Source of the DNA: Symbiodinium natans
Taxonomy: Eukaryota; Sar; Dinophyceae; Suessiales; Symbiodiniaceae
Assembly: GCA_905221605.1 (NCBI GenBank)
Contig: CAJNDS010002744.1
Span: 141,501-205,500 of the forward strand
Direction: 5' to 3'
Length of the DNA: 64,000 bases
A program made the position numbers and the translations under genes. Below, in pieces: positions 32,260-42,624 of this stretch; positions within the stretch are counted from its first letter, which is position 1, and each line of letters opens with the position of its first letter. The notes under the pieces are model-generated. The model searched no databases. It worked only from the letters and a program-made list of their open reading frames with translations, and was not told the DNA's origin.

Positions 32260-32777
32260 GTTTGCGACTGGCCTGTGCTTTAGATGTGGTGTTGTACTCA
32301 AACCTGAACCCGAGGCCAGTGTGTGTCAGCCCGTTAGGCAGGGTTGAGGCTTTCGGCTGAGGCAGATGAGGCGAAGGGCAGTCGCACGTAAGGGGGCTTG
32401 GAGCCAAGGATGTTGACCTCCAGCAACTTACCCAAACTTCCTCAAAAGCCTCAGCAGGAAATCCTCATAATCCCCTTTCCCCGCCTCGGCCCCCCCGTCC
32501 AGGCCCGGATCCCACCAGGGTGGGAGGTCCTCTCATGGCAGCAGTGCCAAGGCCAGCATTGCCTTTTCAAAATGGGTTTTAAATAGGCTTTGGAATGTCT
32601 CGGAGGGTTTCAGGGGTTTGAGAGGGTTTCAGGGGTTTCAGGGGGTTTCTGTGTTGCAGTTTTCCTTGAACTGGCTCCGCGTGTAGGGAGGGTTAATGGG
32701 GCTTGAGGGTGCAGACTTTCGTGGACGAGGGGTCTTGAACGCTGCCCGGGGGCTTCTGATGGCCAGGCCCCGAACTC

Positions 32778-32850
32778 ATTTGAGCATTATGCAGATCAGG
32801 AAAGGCTGTGCCGCCATGTGCCGCCCTTGTCCACACAGCTTTGCAAAGCG
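32778..32850 (+). CDS. Candidate exon
   Basis: After ATTATGCAG, the frame shared by the island reads QERLCRHVPPLSTQLCKAR. Short and without a clear donor. Confidence 0.3.
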
Positions 32851-33537
32851 AGGTGGCGTGCTGAAGGCGCTAGTCGCATTTCACTGGCATGCAGACGGCT
32901 TGGTCGTGGAGGACCCGGCTAGGAACGACATCCATCGCAACCACCAACCCCCGAACTCACTCAATACTGAGCTGCACCTTGGAACCACCCATTGCCGAAG
33001 AAGCCTGTCATGTGGCCTTTTGTGCAAGTTAAGCCCGACTGTTGCATACAGGTCAGCAGGAACGACAGCCCTCCTGTGTTCAGACCACCGCCAAAACAGG
33101 ACCCTCTGCATCAACGATTCCTCCGCATTGGCTCTGCGAGGACGGCCTATAGCCAGATACCAGGACCTTAGGCAAGGGGTCATCCCTACATTCAGCATCT
33201 GAAGAAGCCCAGGGACTGAGGACTTGTGTTTCTTCCGCATCCTTGCCCCTACTGAACTTAAAGGCCCCCGTTTCTCCAAGATCCTGTCTTGAATTTTCGC
33301 TCTTGGGCTCTTGCGGTTCGCTGCGCTCCTTGGTAGCCATATCGCTTGCAGCAGAACTGCACACCCAAGCCAGCTGCCCCCAAATTCGGGCACAAACGTT
33401 TTAAACTTCTTTTCCTTGATCCCCATTCCCTGCAATTCAGAGCAGCGCAGTTCGCCAGACCGGAAGAACTTCGTACAGTGGGGTTGTCGGCCTTCGAGGC
33501 CGAGCTTCATGTTAAGGGTTATTGAGCAGTCTGGTCA

Positions 33538-33576
33538 TGATGCGCCTCATGCGCCTCATGCGCCTCATGCGCCATG
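33538..33576. repeat. 9-bp microsatellite
   Basis: ATGCGCCTC repeated four times in tandem. Confidence 0.9.
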
Positions 33577-34495
33577 CGACGTGCAACAGTGAGGGGGCGC
33601 ATTTATGCTGATGCCGTTGGAGGGCCATCGCGCCTTGGTTGAGCAAGCCCTGGAACCGATGTGCTGTGCAAACCCCACATTCTCGCTTCAAAACGCTAGG
33701 AAGCGTTGAGCGAGCTGTGAAGCTGCTAGTCGCCAGGCGGTCGCCACTTCGTTGGCGTAGATGGAATTAAGTCGGATCATCCGGAACCTGACACACTGGT
33801 ACAGCAAGGGTGCAGAGTTGTGCTGTGTCATCTTGTCGTAGACAGCGCCTGAGCCGCTCCAAAAGAGCCTGTCAGGTAGCGATCTGCATGGCGCTCAGCG
33901 GCTGCAACAAAGCCTGGTCCCAGACCAGCCAGTTCCTTCAGGAGGAGGCTTTTCAAGGGCGGTTCTCTTGTGGGACTCAGCTCCTTTTGTTTGACAGACT
34001 GCCCCCCCCCCCTCCCGCCCAGTACCCACATGGTCGCAAAGCATGAGCCCTCAATCCAATGTTGGCTGACATCATGCTACTTTCTTGGTCCTTTAAGATG
34101 ACTCCGGCTGAAAGCTTGTGATTTGCTGTGGTTTGCTTGCAGCTTTTGAATGGGCTGCCGGAGGAAGCTTCATGCATCACATCTTCTGCAGTTTGCAGTT
34201 GTCCATGGCCACCTTTGGATGCTTGCGGATGCGCATGCTTCACGCGGGCGGGCGTTTTCTGCGACTGCAGCTCAGCAACTTGCACCGCTAGCTTGTTCCA
34301 GTCATGCCTCAACGGCAACTTTCTCTGCACGTCTGACGGTGAACAATTCTGCATCAGCATGTGTAATGTCCACCGAAATACTGTCAGCAGCCAGACCTAA
34401 AACCTACACGCTCAGCCTTCTGAGCCAACTTCCCGCGACTCCCAATCCGAAATCTCGGATCAGATCCCCAACAGCTCAAAATCAAAACCCTAGAG

Positions 34496-34570
34496 CAGAT
34501 TGCGGAGGCCAAGATCGAACTCACAGCCTTCTTCCAAGATCCTCGTCCGGAGGCTGTGCGCGTACTTGAA
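34496..34570 (+). CDS. Candidate exon
   Basis: Follows TAGAG or TAGAGCAG and reads QIAEAKIELTAFFQDPRPEA then VRVLEA. Likely GC donor at the end. Protein unknown. Confidence 0.45.
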
Positions 34571-36844
34571 GCTTGGCTTGGCTTGGGCTTGCGGTTTTCG
34601 AAATGTTTGGGGCATTCTGGGGAAGAGGTTGGAAGATGTCGGAAGATGTTGGAAGTGCCCGAAGGAGGTCAGGTGAGCAAGTGCCTGTCAGGGATCTCGG
34701 TGCTTTCAAGCTTAAAGACTGAGTGCCCCCCCCGGCCCCGTGAGCCCCTGTTGTTGAGGTCTGCAGGGCGATCTCTGAGTGCGCGGTAGGGTGTTGTGTG
34801 CAGTTGCTCAGCTGAGCCTGAGGTCATGCGCCATGCCATGGGTGCCCACAACACCTACGCAGGCAGCCACTGTGTTCCCAAGCCACTGTGTTCCCATGCT
34901 GAGACTAACAGGCCACAGGGATCTCTTCCAGGCCCCCACGGGGGTTGTAACACGGCACGGTCCAAACTGCGAAGCTCTTTTCGTGTGGGGAAGGGGCCGG
35001 AAGCAAAACAAGGACACTCAGCCTTTGACTTTAGACCCACTCTGGGGGTGCTATGCTTGTGCGATCTGTAGTAGGTCCGTAGGCAGTGTGGATGCAGCAG
35101 CAGGTGGATGCAAGCAGTAGATGGATTGATATACGTCACGCAAAGCCCGTCAGCCTGGATTCGGCACGAATCGCCACCGTCCATGCCTGATTTCGATCAC
35201 CAGCTGTTGGTGGAGGGCAGCCTTGTGGAACGTAAACCCCGCCAACTGAGCCCAAGTTTGGAGGCATGGGAAGCATCGTGAGTGAGGATGCGGAGATCAA
35301 CGACTGCGGCAAGGCGCAAAGTTGTTGCGCACAGGAAGCCTAGCCCAATTCCTCAACCTCACCCAGTCCAGAAAGCCACGAAGCTGTTGCATGTTCCCTT
35401 CTTGAGCTGTGTCAGTGCTTGGACAGGCCCAAGCAGAGGCGGTCGGAGATTGCCTGCGCGAGGCGGGTACAGCAGAAAACCCTGAAACCCCCAATCCCAC
35501 AAGCCATTCCTTCAAAACTGCTTAAACCCAAGACATGCCCAAACTCATGTAGGCTTCAATGCCCCTCACTCCTTCCCGTAGGGGAGCCCGCCTGGGTTCG
35601 GGAGCCTGCTGTTTTTCAACATGGTACTCTTTCTGTTTGCTTGGGTTTGTGACAGAGCAAGAGGGATGTCCCGAGGCCCCAAGCAGCCAGGTTTTGAGAT
35701 TTGAGATGTGTAGTAATGACTTCAGTTCCTTCGACTCAGGCAGGAGTGCTGCCTGCTTTCCACATGGCGGTCGTCTCGAGCACTGGCTGGTTTAAGTTTT
35801 TTCAAAGGGTTCAGGTTCGTGGGTCAAAGGAGTTCGGAGGCTTGCAGGTGTAGTTTGTTTGAGGTTGTAAGCTGTCATAGGCAAGGGAGGGCCACGGCGG
35901 AAGTTCGAGTGCTTGGTTGCAACAACCGAGCAAAAGAATGCAGGAGTTATCTTGGAAACTCAACAGCTTTACCTTCCGGGGCTTTGTGTGTTTTGTCACT
36001 GCTGATGTGCTCCGTACATACGTCCGCACTGCACCGGCCGGGATGGATGTGAGCTGCCGGAAGGAAGCCGACTCTTTGTGTCAGGCGCTTGCAGAGGGAA
36101 TCTCGTTGCGCGGCCTCCCCCGAAGCCGTTAATTGTAGGGTTCGCGATGGGGCTCAGCCCCACGAAGCCTGCAGCTCCACAGGGAACTTCAAGGAACGGT
36201 CTTTCAATTTACCCAACAGTCCCTTAGAGCGAGAAGCTTTTTACCAATGCGACCTCGGAAGAACAGTTGTAGGCGCATGAGCCGCATGAGAGCTTCCGAG
36301 TGGCGATGAGTGGCGTCTGCTGGGAAGCTTCGAGTTGATCGAGTGGCATGTCCAGTTTGCAAAATATGTCGCGGCTAGTGATTCTTTAGTGATTCTTGCG
36401 TCATGTTTCCTGGGCAAGTAGGTCACACTTTAAGCCCTAGGCCCCGCTCTCCGCTCTCGAGGCCTTTCACGCGAACGTTGCAGACGGCGCGGGCTGTGCT
36501 TGGTCCGGACATTGGTGCCGAGGAGGCTGACTTCGACCCTGGATTCAAGGGGGCTTAGGCTGTAATTGGCTTCGGAGTTTAAGCTTGGGGTTAACAAAGG
36601 GTTTTTCAGGGTTCAGGATTTCAGAGGGTTTAGTTTAGGGTTCAAGGGTATTTAATTCTGTGCTTTCCGGGTCTATGGGTATTTGGGCTTCAGGCTGCAA
36701 AGCTGTTTCAGTTTGTAGGGTGTTGCATGCTGTCGGATTCTGTTCATGTGAGGGGCGTGTCGGTTTGGGGTGTGAGGAGTTTCAGGATGCTTCGAGATAC
36801 AGTTCGGATGCGAGGTCCCAATCTCAAGCTCTGCGTCCTTTCAG

Positions 36845-36937
36845 ACCGCCAGGACGAAGCTGAGGAAGAACGTCAAGCACGAGCCCAGCATTACGGCTAT
36901 AGTGGCTTGGCCACAAAATGTCCGGGGCACCCTGCGG
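36845..36937 (+). CDS. Candidate phase-0 exon, 31 codons
   Basis: Between CTTTCAG and GTTCAAG the frame reads TARTKLRKNVKHEPSITAIV then AWPQNVRGTLR. Exactly 93 nt, boundaries in phase 0. Last clear exon of region A. Confidence 0.5.
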
Positions 36938-37800
36938 GTTCAAGGTTTGGGGACCATGCGGTGCTGTGTAGCTCCTTCGTGATCCCTTTTTCAGATGCTG
37001 GGGTTGTTCCTATCTGGGCCGAGCTTGTAAGCACCAGTTGCGCTTGTTCTGCACCAGCCTGAACCCTGAGCTGCGTTGTCTCGAAAGCTTCTTGGGCTTA
37101 CTCTGCAAGGTCCTGTGTCTCCCAAAAGCCCCTGTCGGCCCACCGGCCGCCTCCCACTTGTCGCGGCTCGGATGCATTCTGATGCACGACAGTCCCAAAG
37201 CCTGATTTCCGGAAGCTCTCCAATCGCCTTGCTGGAGACATTAGGCATCAGTGGGCCTTCAGGGCAAAAGACTCAGAGCTTCGTGTACGTTTATGTGGGT
37301 TTAGTCCAGTGCCTGAGTATCGCCCCCTTCAAAGGTGAGCCCTTTATGCGCGGAACAAACCTTCGTGCATTCTCACCTGGGCCGCGGCAACCGGGGGACC
37401 ACCAGTGCCATGCCCCTTGGACCGCCTGGAGCTGCGCTGAGGGCTTGAGGGCTTTGCTGGGCACCAAAGTTGCTAAAGCTGTCACGCACTGCGTCTTCCA
37501 GACTAGCGGGAAAGATTGACATGGTCCAAGGTCTAGGATGTTAGGACAGAACTTGCTTGTTCTTTGGAGAGGAATGAGAGGGAGACGACAGAGCGAGAGA
37601 GGGAGATAGAAATGGAGCAGAAGGTGTCCCAGGGTGCATTACGTGATATGTCCGGGGGAAGGGGGGAACCGGCAAAGCCCTTCGCGTGTCACACCTGGGA
37701 GAGGGGGGCTGGGTCAAAGAGCAAGAGCGCAACAGGTGCGGACCTTCGCAGTCAACAACAGGACAGTCTCAAGCCCTCGTCACAGGGGAAGGTCAGCACA

Positions 37801-38065
37801 AGAAGAAGATTCAGAAGACGAAGAAGAAGAAGAAGGAGAAGGAGGAGAAGAAGAAGAAGAAGAAGAAGAAGAAGAAGAAGAAGAAGAAGAAGAAGAAGAA
37901 GAAGAAGAAGAAGAAGAAGAAGAAGAAGAAGAAGAAGAAGAAGAAGAAGAAGAAGAAGAAGAACAAGAAGAAGAAGAAGAAGAGGAGGAAGAAGAAGAAT
38001 AATAAGAAGAAGAAGAGGAATAATAAGAATAATACTAAGAAGAAAAAGCATAAGAAGAAAGCGAG
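37801..38065. repeat. (GAA)n tract, ~260 bp
   Basis: Almost uninterrupted GAA/AGA triplets, with AAT interruptions at the 3' end. All plus-strand frames are open (poly-R, poly-E, poly-K) only because of the triplet period. Long GAA tracts can form triplex DNA, but nothing here shows an effect. Confidence 0.9.
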
Positions 38066-38379
38066 AAACATGAGAGCGAGAAACACGAACAATCCAACTT
38101 CGGCGGTGAAGCCGCTGCCGACGTACCCCGGTCGTCCAGGGCCCTTCTCCAGGGTTCCACAGACTCAAAGCTGGCACCCTGTTATCTGTTCTTAGCTTTC
38201 TCAGGGACACAAAGGCTGATCAGTTTTTTGCATCTTGCAAAGTGCATGATTGTTGTAGTGTGGCCACTGGATTGAAGGTTCAACATTTGACCAAAAGACT
38301 CAATGGGGTTGACAATATTTTGAAAAGCGCCCAAGGTGCACGCTGGCGTCTGAACATCTTGGGTCACCGGAGTTTGCTA

Positions 38380-38403
38380 CAACCCGTTTCGGAAAATAGG
38401 TTA
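38380..38403. repeat. CAACC...GGTTG hairpin, copy 1
   Basis: 24-nt imperfect palindrome starting CAACCCGTTTCGG and ending AATAGGTTA. Related copies at 39297-39320 and 39371-39394. It precedes the coding region starting near 38518. Confidence 0.5.
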
Positions 38404-38517
38404 TAGCTTTGAGAATAAGTTCTAGCTAGAAGCCATTGCTAGACGATCTTCAGATCCAGTGTTACGCTCAGCCGGCGATGCCACACAGGAGAGAAAGAGC
38501 GAGAGCCTGGCGGCGGC

Positions 38518-39335
38518 AATGCCTTCAGCGTGGAAGTCTTACGGGTGGAGCGGCAAGGGACAGACATCAGCCAGGAGAACGAGACTCCTGAGGCTCCCAG
38601 GGCATCAAGTGCACCGGCCAGCATCTCGACATCGCCAGAGACAGCACCAGTGAGCGGAGTGAGGACGCCCGACCAAGTGGAGAACAAAACGCCGTCCACC
38701 GTGCTGGCGCCGTCGCCGTCTCCTAAGCGGACTGCCGTGAAGAGCAGCCCGAAGCCTCCGAAGCGCGAGCCCCTGGCGCTGGCGCTGAAGAATGAGGATG
38801 CTCATGCCCATCCACTCGCCGGCAAAGCATTGCAGCCCTTCGTGCAGAACGTCTTCAGTGAGTTTCGTGTCACACTGGCGCAGCAAGCTAAGCAGCACAC
38901 GGAGGCGCTGAAGGCCGTGATGGAAGAGGAAAAGAAGCGCCAGAAGACTCGAGCAGATACCGAACTGACGATACTGAAAGCTATGCAGGTAGAAGCAGTG
39001 AAGCAGGCAGAGCGAGTTGCCGGGGCAGAAGGCGAGCTGGCCGCGCTGAAGGCCGCTTGGGGGGACCCCGGGCGGCAGTCCCATAGCTGCACCTGTACCG
39101 CAAGACGGTGTGCCAAACCTTGCTCAGCAGCATCTACCACACCTACAGTTACGGCGACGTATTGCTTGGAGGCCTCTGCGCATGCAGGAGCCTCTTCAAA
39201 GAAGGCAGCGTTGCGGCAATTGCTGCAGGAACGGTGCTTCCAGACTTGTCCTCGGAAGCCGCCGCGAAGCTAAGGGAAGAGGTGTGGAGACTGCGACAAC
39301 CCGCTTCGGGAAGCAGGTTGCGGCATGTAGACTAG
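38518..39335 (+). pseudogene. Frameshifted coding region, unknown protein
   Basis: A start at about 38518 gives MPSAWKSYGWSGKGQ. The sense then continues in the next frame (38530-39060) as DISQENETPEAPRASS, a serine/proline/alanine-rich linker, KALQPFVQNVFSEFRVTLA and a charged helix (AVKQAERVAGAEGELAALKA). After about 39060 sense moves to a third frame: TVCQTLLSSIYHTYSYGDVL, then VAAIAAGTVLPDLSSEAAAK, ending at 39335. Two frame changes suggest either a decayed, perhaps retroposed, copy or unseen small introns. No domain is recognised. Confidence 0.45.
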
Positions 39336-39394
39336 ATCCCACGTCAGTTGACTATTATAGGAGACTGCGACAACCCGCTTCGGGAGGTAGGTTG
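39297..39394. repeat. CAACC...GGTTG hairpins, copies 2 and 3
   Basis: Two 24-nt palindromes (CAACCCGCTTCGG followed by GAAGCAGGTTG or GAGGTAGGTTG) lie 74 bp apart within a direct repeat beginning GGAGACTGCGA. Confidence 0.65.
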
Positions 39395-39515
39395 CCCGGA
39401 GCGGCTGCCAGAGAACGCAAAGGTCAGCCTAGAGTGCTGTGCCCTATACAGCAGCGCCCTACACACGTGCATGAACACCAGGCATGCCGGAGCTCTGCAT
39501 TTTGAACTGGGATAA

Positions 39516-39960
39516 ATGCTCCACGTCCGCAGGCGCTTGCCCCGGTGGAAGGTTGTAGAGCCGCGGCGCTTGGCGCTCCTCTCGGCCGTCGACGTGGCCG
39601 CGCTCAAGGCTGCGAGGAAGGAAAGCTGGCAGCGCTACCTCGAGCACATGAAGGAGGTGCGCGTGCCAGATGCAGTGGAGGTTGAGCTGAAGAAGTCGGA
39701 CTTGTGTTGGCGCCTCAAGGCCTTGGTGGACAAGCTCCCGCCGCAGCAGGTCTTCCGCGCAGCAGCGAGCTGGCAGGAGCATGGCTTCAACTACATCTGG
39801 GGCAAGACATGTGAGCAAGGCTTCAGGATCATACAAGGGCGGCCAGGCGCGAACAGCCTGACCCTCAACAAGAAATATTCCAGCAAGGTTTTCCAATTGC
39901 GCACGTTCACGGGTCAGACCTGCCCAAGCCCTTGCTCCCCTTGGTGGAGGAGAGCCTCAG
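39516..39960 (+). CDS. Open coding segment, unknown protein
   Basis: The frame reads ALLSAVDVAALKAARKESWQ, then RYLEHMKEVRVPDAVEVELK and DLCWRLKALVDKLPPQQVFR, a convincing helical protein sequence until about 39880. After that it looks non-coding though open to 40253. It may continue the protein of 38518-39335 or be a separate exon. An overlapping minus-strand frame is judged a shadow. Confidence 0.45.
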
Positions 39961-40908
39961 AGTGGTTGGCGGCAAATCCGAAACCACGCGAGTCAAGCGC
40001 AAGCCAGCAGCTGCGGGCCTCTGACTCTCTAGGAGATTGGCCATGTAAAACAAATACATTTGCATCATTTGCAGACACCAAGTTCTCCATCGTGCTACTC
40101 CATAAAAGCTGCCAAAGTCTTTCATGTATGAATTGTGCTTTCCAAAAAATTCCACGGAACAAGTTGTCGCGTGTTGATGTGAACTCAGAACTCCCTCCAA
40201 CCCTCCATATGGCTTTAGGCCTGGAAGTGTTGTTTGTTGTCAGTGGTAATTGATGGTCGCATATGCGCAAGGCTTGGTTGGCAAGCTATTTCCAGCTACA
40301 AGTATCTGGCGTCGGTGGAATGCCGGAGTCTAATTAGAAGAGAGATGATGAGAGCTTCCGGCAAAGCCTGCGAGTCTTGAAGAGTGGCCCGTGAACAAGG
40401 ATTTTGTCGCAGGCTGTTGGAGTCCCAGCTCGACATTGCTTTCTTTCCTGCTTTTCTTGCTTTTGGAGGGGCTTTTGAGAACTTCTGCTGCCCGGCTCCA
40501 GACCCAAACCTGTCCCCAGACCCCCGGAACGTGAAAGGCTTCTGCGCCGCCGCGAGTTTCGCCGCTTGTCAGGTGGCTGTGCGGGTTTCAGGTTTGGCGG
40601 GCAGGGGTCAGGACGGCCAGGATGTTAGCAACACGCCCCCTGAGTCCCATTGGTCTACCATGCCCCGCAAAGCCCAAACCCCCGAAGGAGCTCGGCAGCA
40701 GTTCTCACCTCCAGGCGTTTAGAAGTAGCGCGCGGGATCTGCCGCCCTCCACAGGAGCAGCATAGTAGTTTTGATTGCAGTCTTACCGATCTGGGTTGAG
40801 GTTTCTTGACAGACTCGTAACATTGGACATCGTGAATGCTGCGTTGAACGCAATGCATTGTTTGCTGTAGCGGGACATGTAAGAGTTCGGCTGCAGAGAT
40901 CCAGTGGC

Positions 40909-42624
40909 ATGGGGGCCCACACCAGCTGTTGCAAGAAGGAAGAGGTCGCAGAAGTGAGCAACGTGGTGCAGCACGTGGTTCATCAGAGCGACCGGGAATT
41001 TTGTCAGGAACATCACGAACATGTGCCAGATCCAATCCTCACGGCAGCGAGTTCTCCCAGCCTCGTGCCCTCGGAGCTCGGCTCTTTCCAGCAGACTCTC
41101 CCACCTGAGTTGAGCGTGGATCCAGCGCTTCTACGTGGGATTTCCCTGCGCAAATCGCTGAGGAGGTTTGGCCGCGTTTGGATGACCAATCCAAGCCAGT
41201 TGACTGCAAGGGACAACCGGAGGCTATTGAAAGCATCTGTGAAGGTGGACTTTTTCGATGTCTTTGTGTCAAGGGTTGATTTGAACAAGTTTTGAATATC
41301 GCTGGGCCTGTCGCACAACCCGTGGAATTTTGATGTTTATGTCCTCCTTCCCAACAAAAATCCATCCCAGGTGTCACATACCTGGAAGTCCTCTTCAAGG
41401 CTGAAGATTTGGTCGCTGACTTTGCAGGAAGGTTGGCATTGCATTGTTGTATCTTGGCTTGTCTGCACCATTCTGGCGGCAAGTCTCTGCGCCAGCGACG
41501 TCTTGCCGGCCACTTGGTACTTCGAGGTGAAGATACATACCTGGTTGGGCTGGGGGTTCCACAGCCCCTGGATTCGGCTCTCCGGTCTTCTGGGCTTTGC
41601 CATCGGACTCCTGACAGCCGCTTACTGGCCGAGCTGGCCCCTGCGTCCTTCAGATCTCGCTTTCGTGGATGTGGTGAGCATTGATCAAGGCGATCCGCAC
41701 TTGACGCAGCAAGGGGTGTACGGCTTGGGAGGCTTCCTTGCTCTGTCTTCAGAGCTCCGGGTCCTTTGGAGCGCGCCGCTTTTCTCGCGGCTTTGGTGTG
41801 TCTTCGAATTGGCAGCCTTTCGCAAGGCGAATCCGAAAGGAAAGATCGTGCTGGCTCCATTGTATCAAGAGCTGTTGGTGGGCTGTGTCCTTATGTGGCT
41901 GCTTTTCATGATGGTCCTTCACTTTCTGTTGCACCAACTTGCTCCTGCCTTCGCTTTCCTCGAGCCCTTGGGGCTTCTTCCCATAATCTTCTGCATCCAC
42001 TCTGTCCGGAAGATAATGTCTGAGAAGCGCAGGCTTCTGGCAAACCTCAAGAAGTTCGACCTAAGCCTGGCGGAGTGTCAGAGCGACTATGACCGGAGGT
42101 TCATCTATGCCGGGATTCACGCGTGGTATGGCAGCCACGAAGCCTTCACGGAGTATGTGCGAGGCCCAGTCTTCCAGGAGCTCGTGGCGCCGCTTGCAAC
42201 ATTCCAGCTGCCGCTGAGGTACTGGACCGTGATCGCCCTCTTCGAGTTGAGCAGCCTGCTTGAGTTCACTGTTTCCTTCATCCGAGGTGGTGCTCCGGTA
42301 GATGTGGTCCTCGCCCAGCTCCTCGCATCCGTCATTAGCCAAGTTCTTTTCCGCATCGTTGCCATGAGTCTGGGACTGTTTCTTTCGGATCGATGCGGCC
42401 CTTCTTTCAGTTGTGGTTGCCTAGTCGACTTTTTGAAGACCTTCTGCATCTTTCTGGTGGTGGTGGCGTTCTTGTATGCCTCATTCCAAGTCACAGCTAT
42501 TGCCCAAAGTTACGGCCTGGCTTCTTCTGCTGCCTGTGCATGTATCGCCGTCTTGGGTGCTGCCTTCGCGCTTGGCGCCTGTTCAACCCAGCACTTGATG
42601 GACTGGAGGCGGCCGCGCCCTTGA
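40909..42624 (+). CDS. Two-exon TIR-like multi-pass membrane protein
   Basis: Exon 1 is 40909-41265, intron 41266-41370 (GT...AG), exon 2 41371-42624; together 536 codons. The start MGAHTSCCKK has a glycine and serine placed for N-myristoylation and two cysteines for palmitoylation. Exon 1 ends DFFDVF and exon 2 opens VSHTWK, giving DVFVSHTW, like TIR box 1. Two membrane segments follow (about residues 142-161 and 187-204). Next come LAFVDVVSIDQGD and LRVLWSAPLFSRLWCVFELA, whose W-C-x-x-E places a glutamate (about residue 265) where NAD-cleaving TIR domains have their catalytic one. About six more membrane segments lie between residues 288 and 522. I recall similar proteins as a large undescribed family in dinoflagellates. 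Function unknown; TIR homology is inferred from motifs only. A trans-splice acceptor could be the CTTGACAG near 40812. Confidence 0.75.
41266..41370 (+). other. 105-nt intron with 6-bp flanking repeat
   Basis: GTGTCA occurs at the intron's first six bases and again as the first six bases of exon 2 (41371-41376). Removing 105 nt restores the DVF-VSHTW box. Such direct repeats at the ends are what intron insertion with target duplication (introner type) leaves. Confidence 0.6.

Larger units (their letters stand above)
17361..36937 (+). other. Intron-rich gene region A (plus strand)
   Basis: Across 19.6 kb, short coding islands occur only on the plus strand as a consistent set. Many start right after CAG and stop at GT or GC. 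The best are listed separately. Total coding is under 10 percent of the span. They may form one gene, but exon order and intervening missed exons cannot be settled by eye. The non-exon parts hold no other supported gene; they carry microsatellites and degenerate GGGTTTAGG/CCCTAAACC words. RNA reads or protein homology would be decisive. Confidence 0.5.

Noticed and set aside
32881-33510. 209-codon minus-strand frame
   Set aside because: No domain, composition unlike its neighbours, and it overlaps region A introns; judged random.
37564-38210. Long open frames of poly-Arg, poly-Glu, poly-Lys, poly-Leu or poly-Phe
   Set aside because: They come from a GAA triplet tract that keeps every frame open; there is no other coding sign.
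41039-41860. 273-codon minus-strand frame
   Set aside because: Shadow of the plus-strand membrane-protein gene; it lacks domain features and its basic/serine-rich composition follows from codon use of the other strand.
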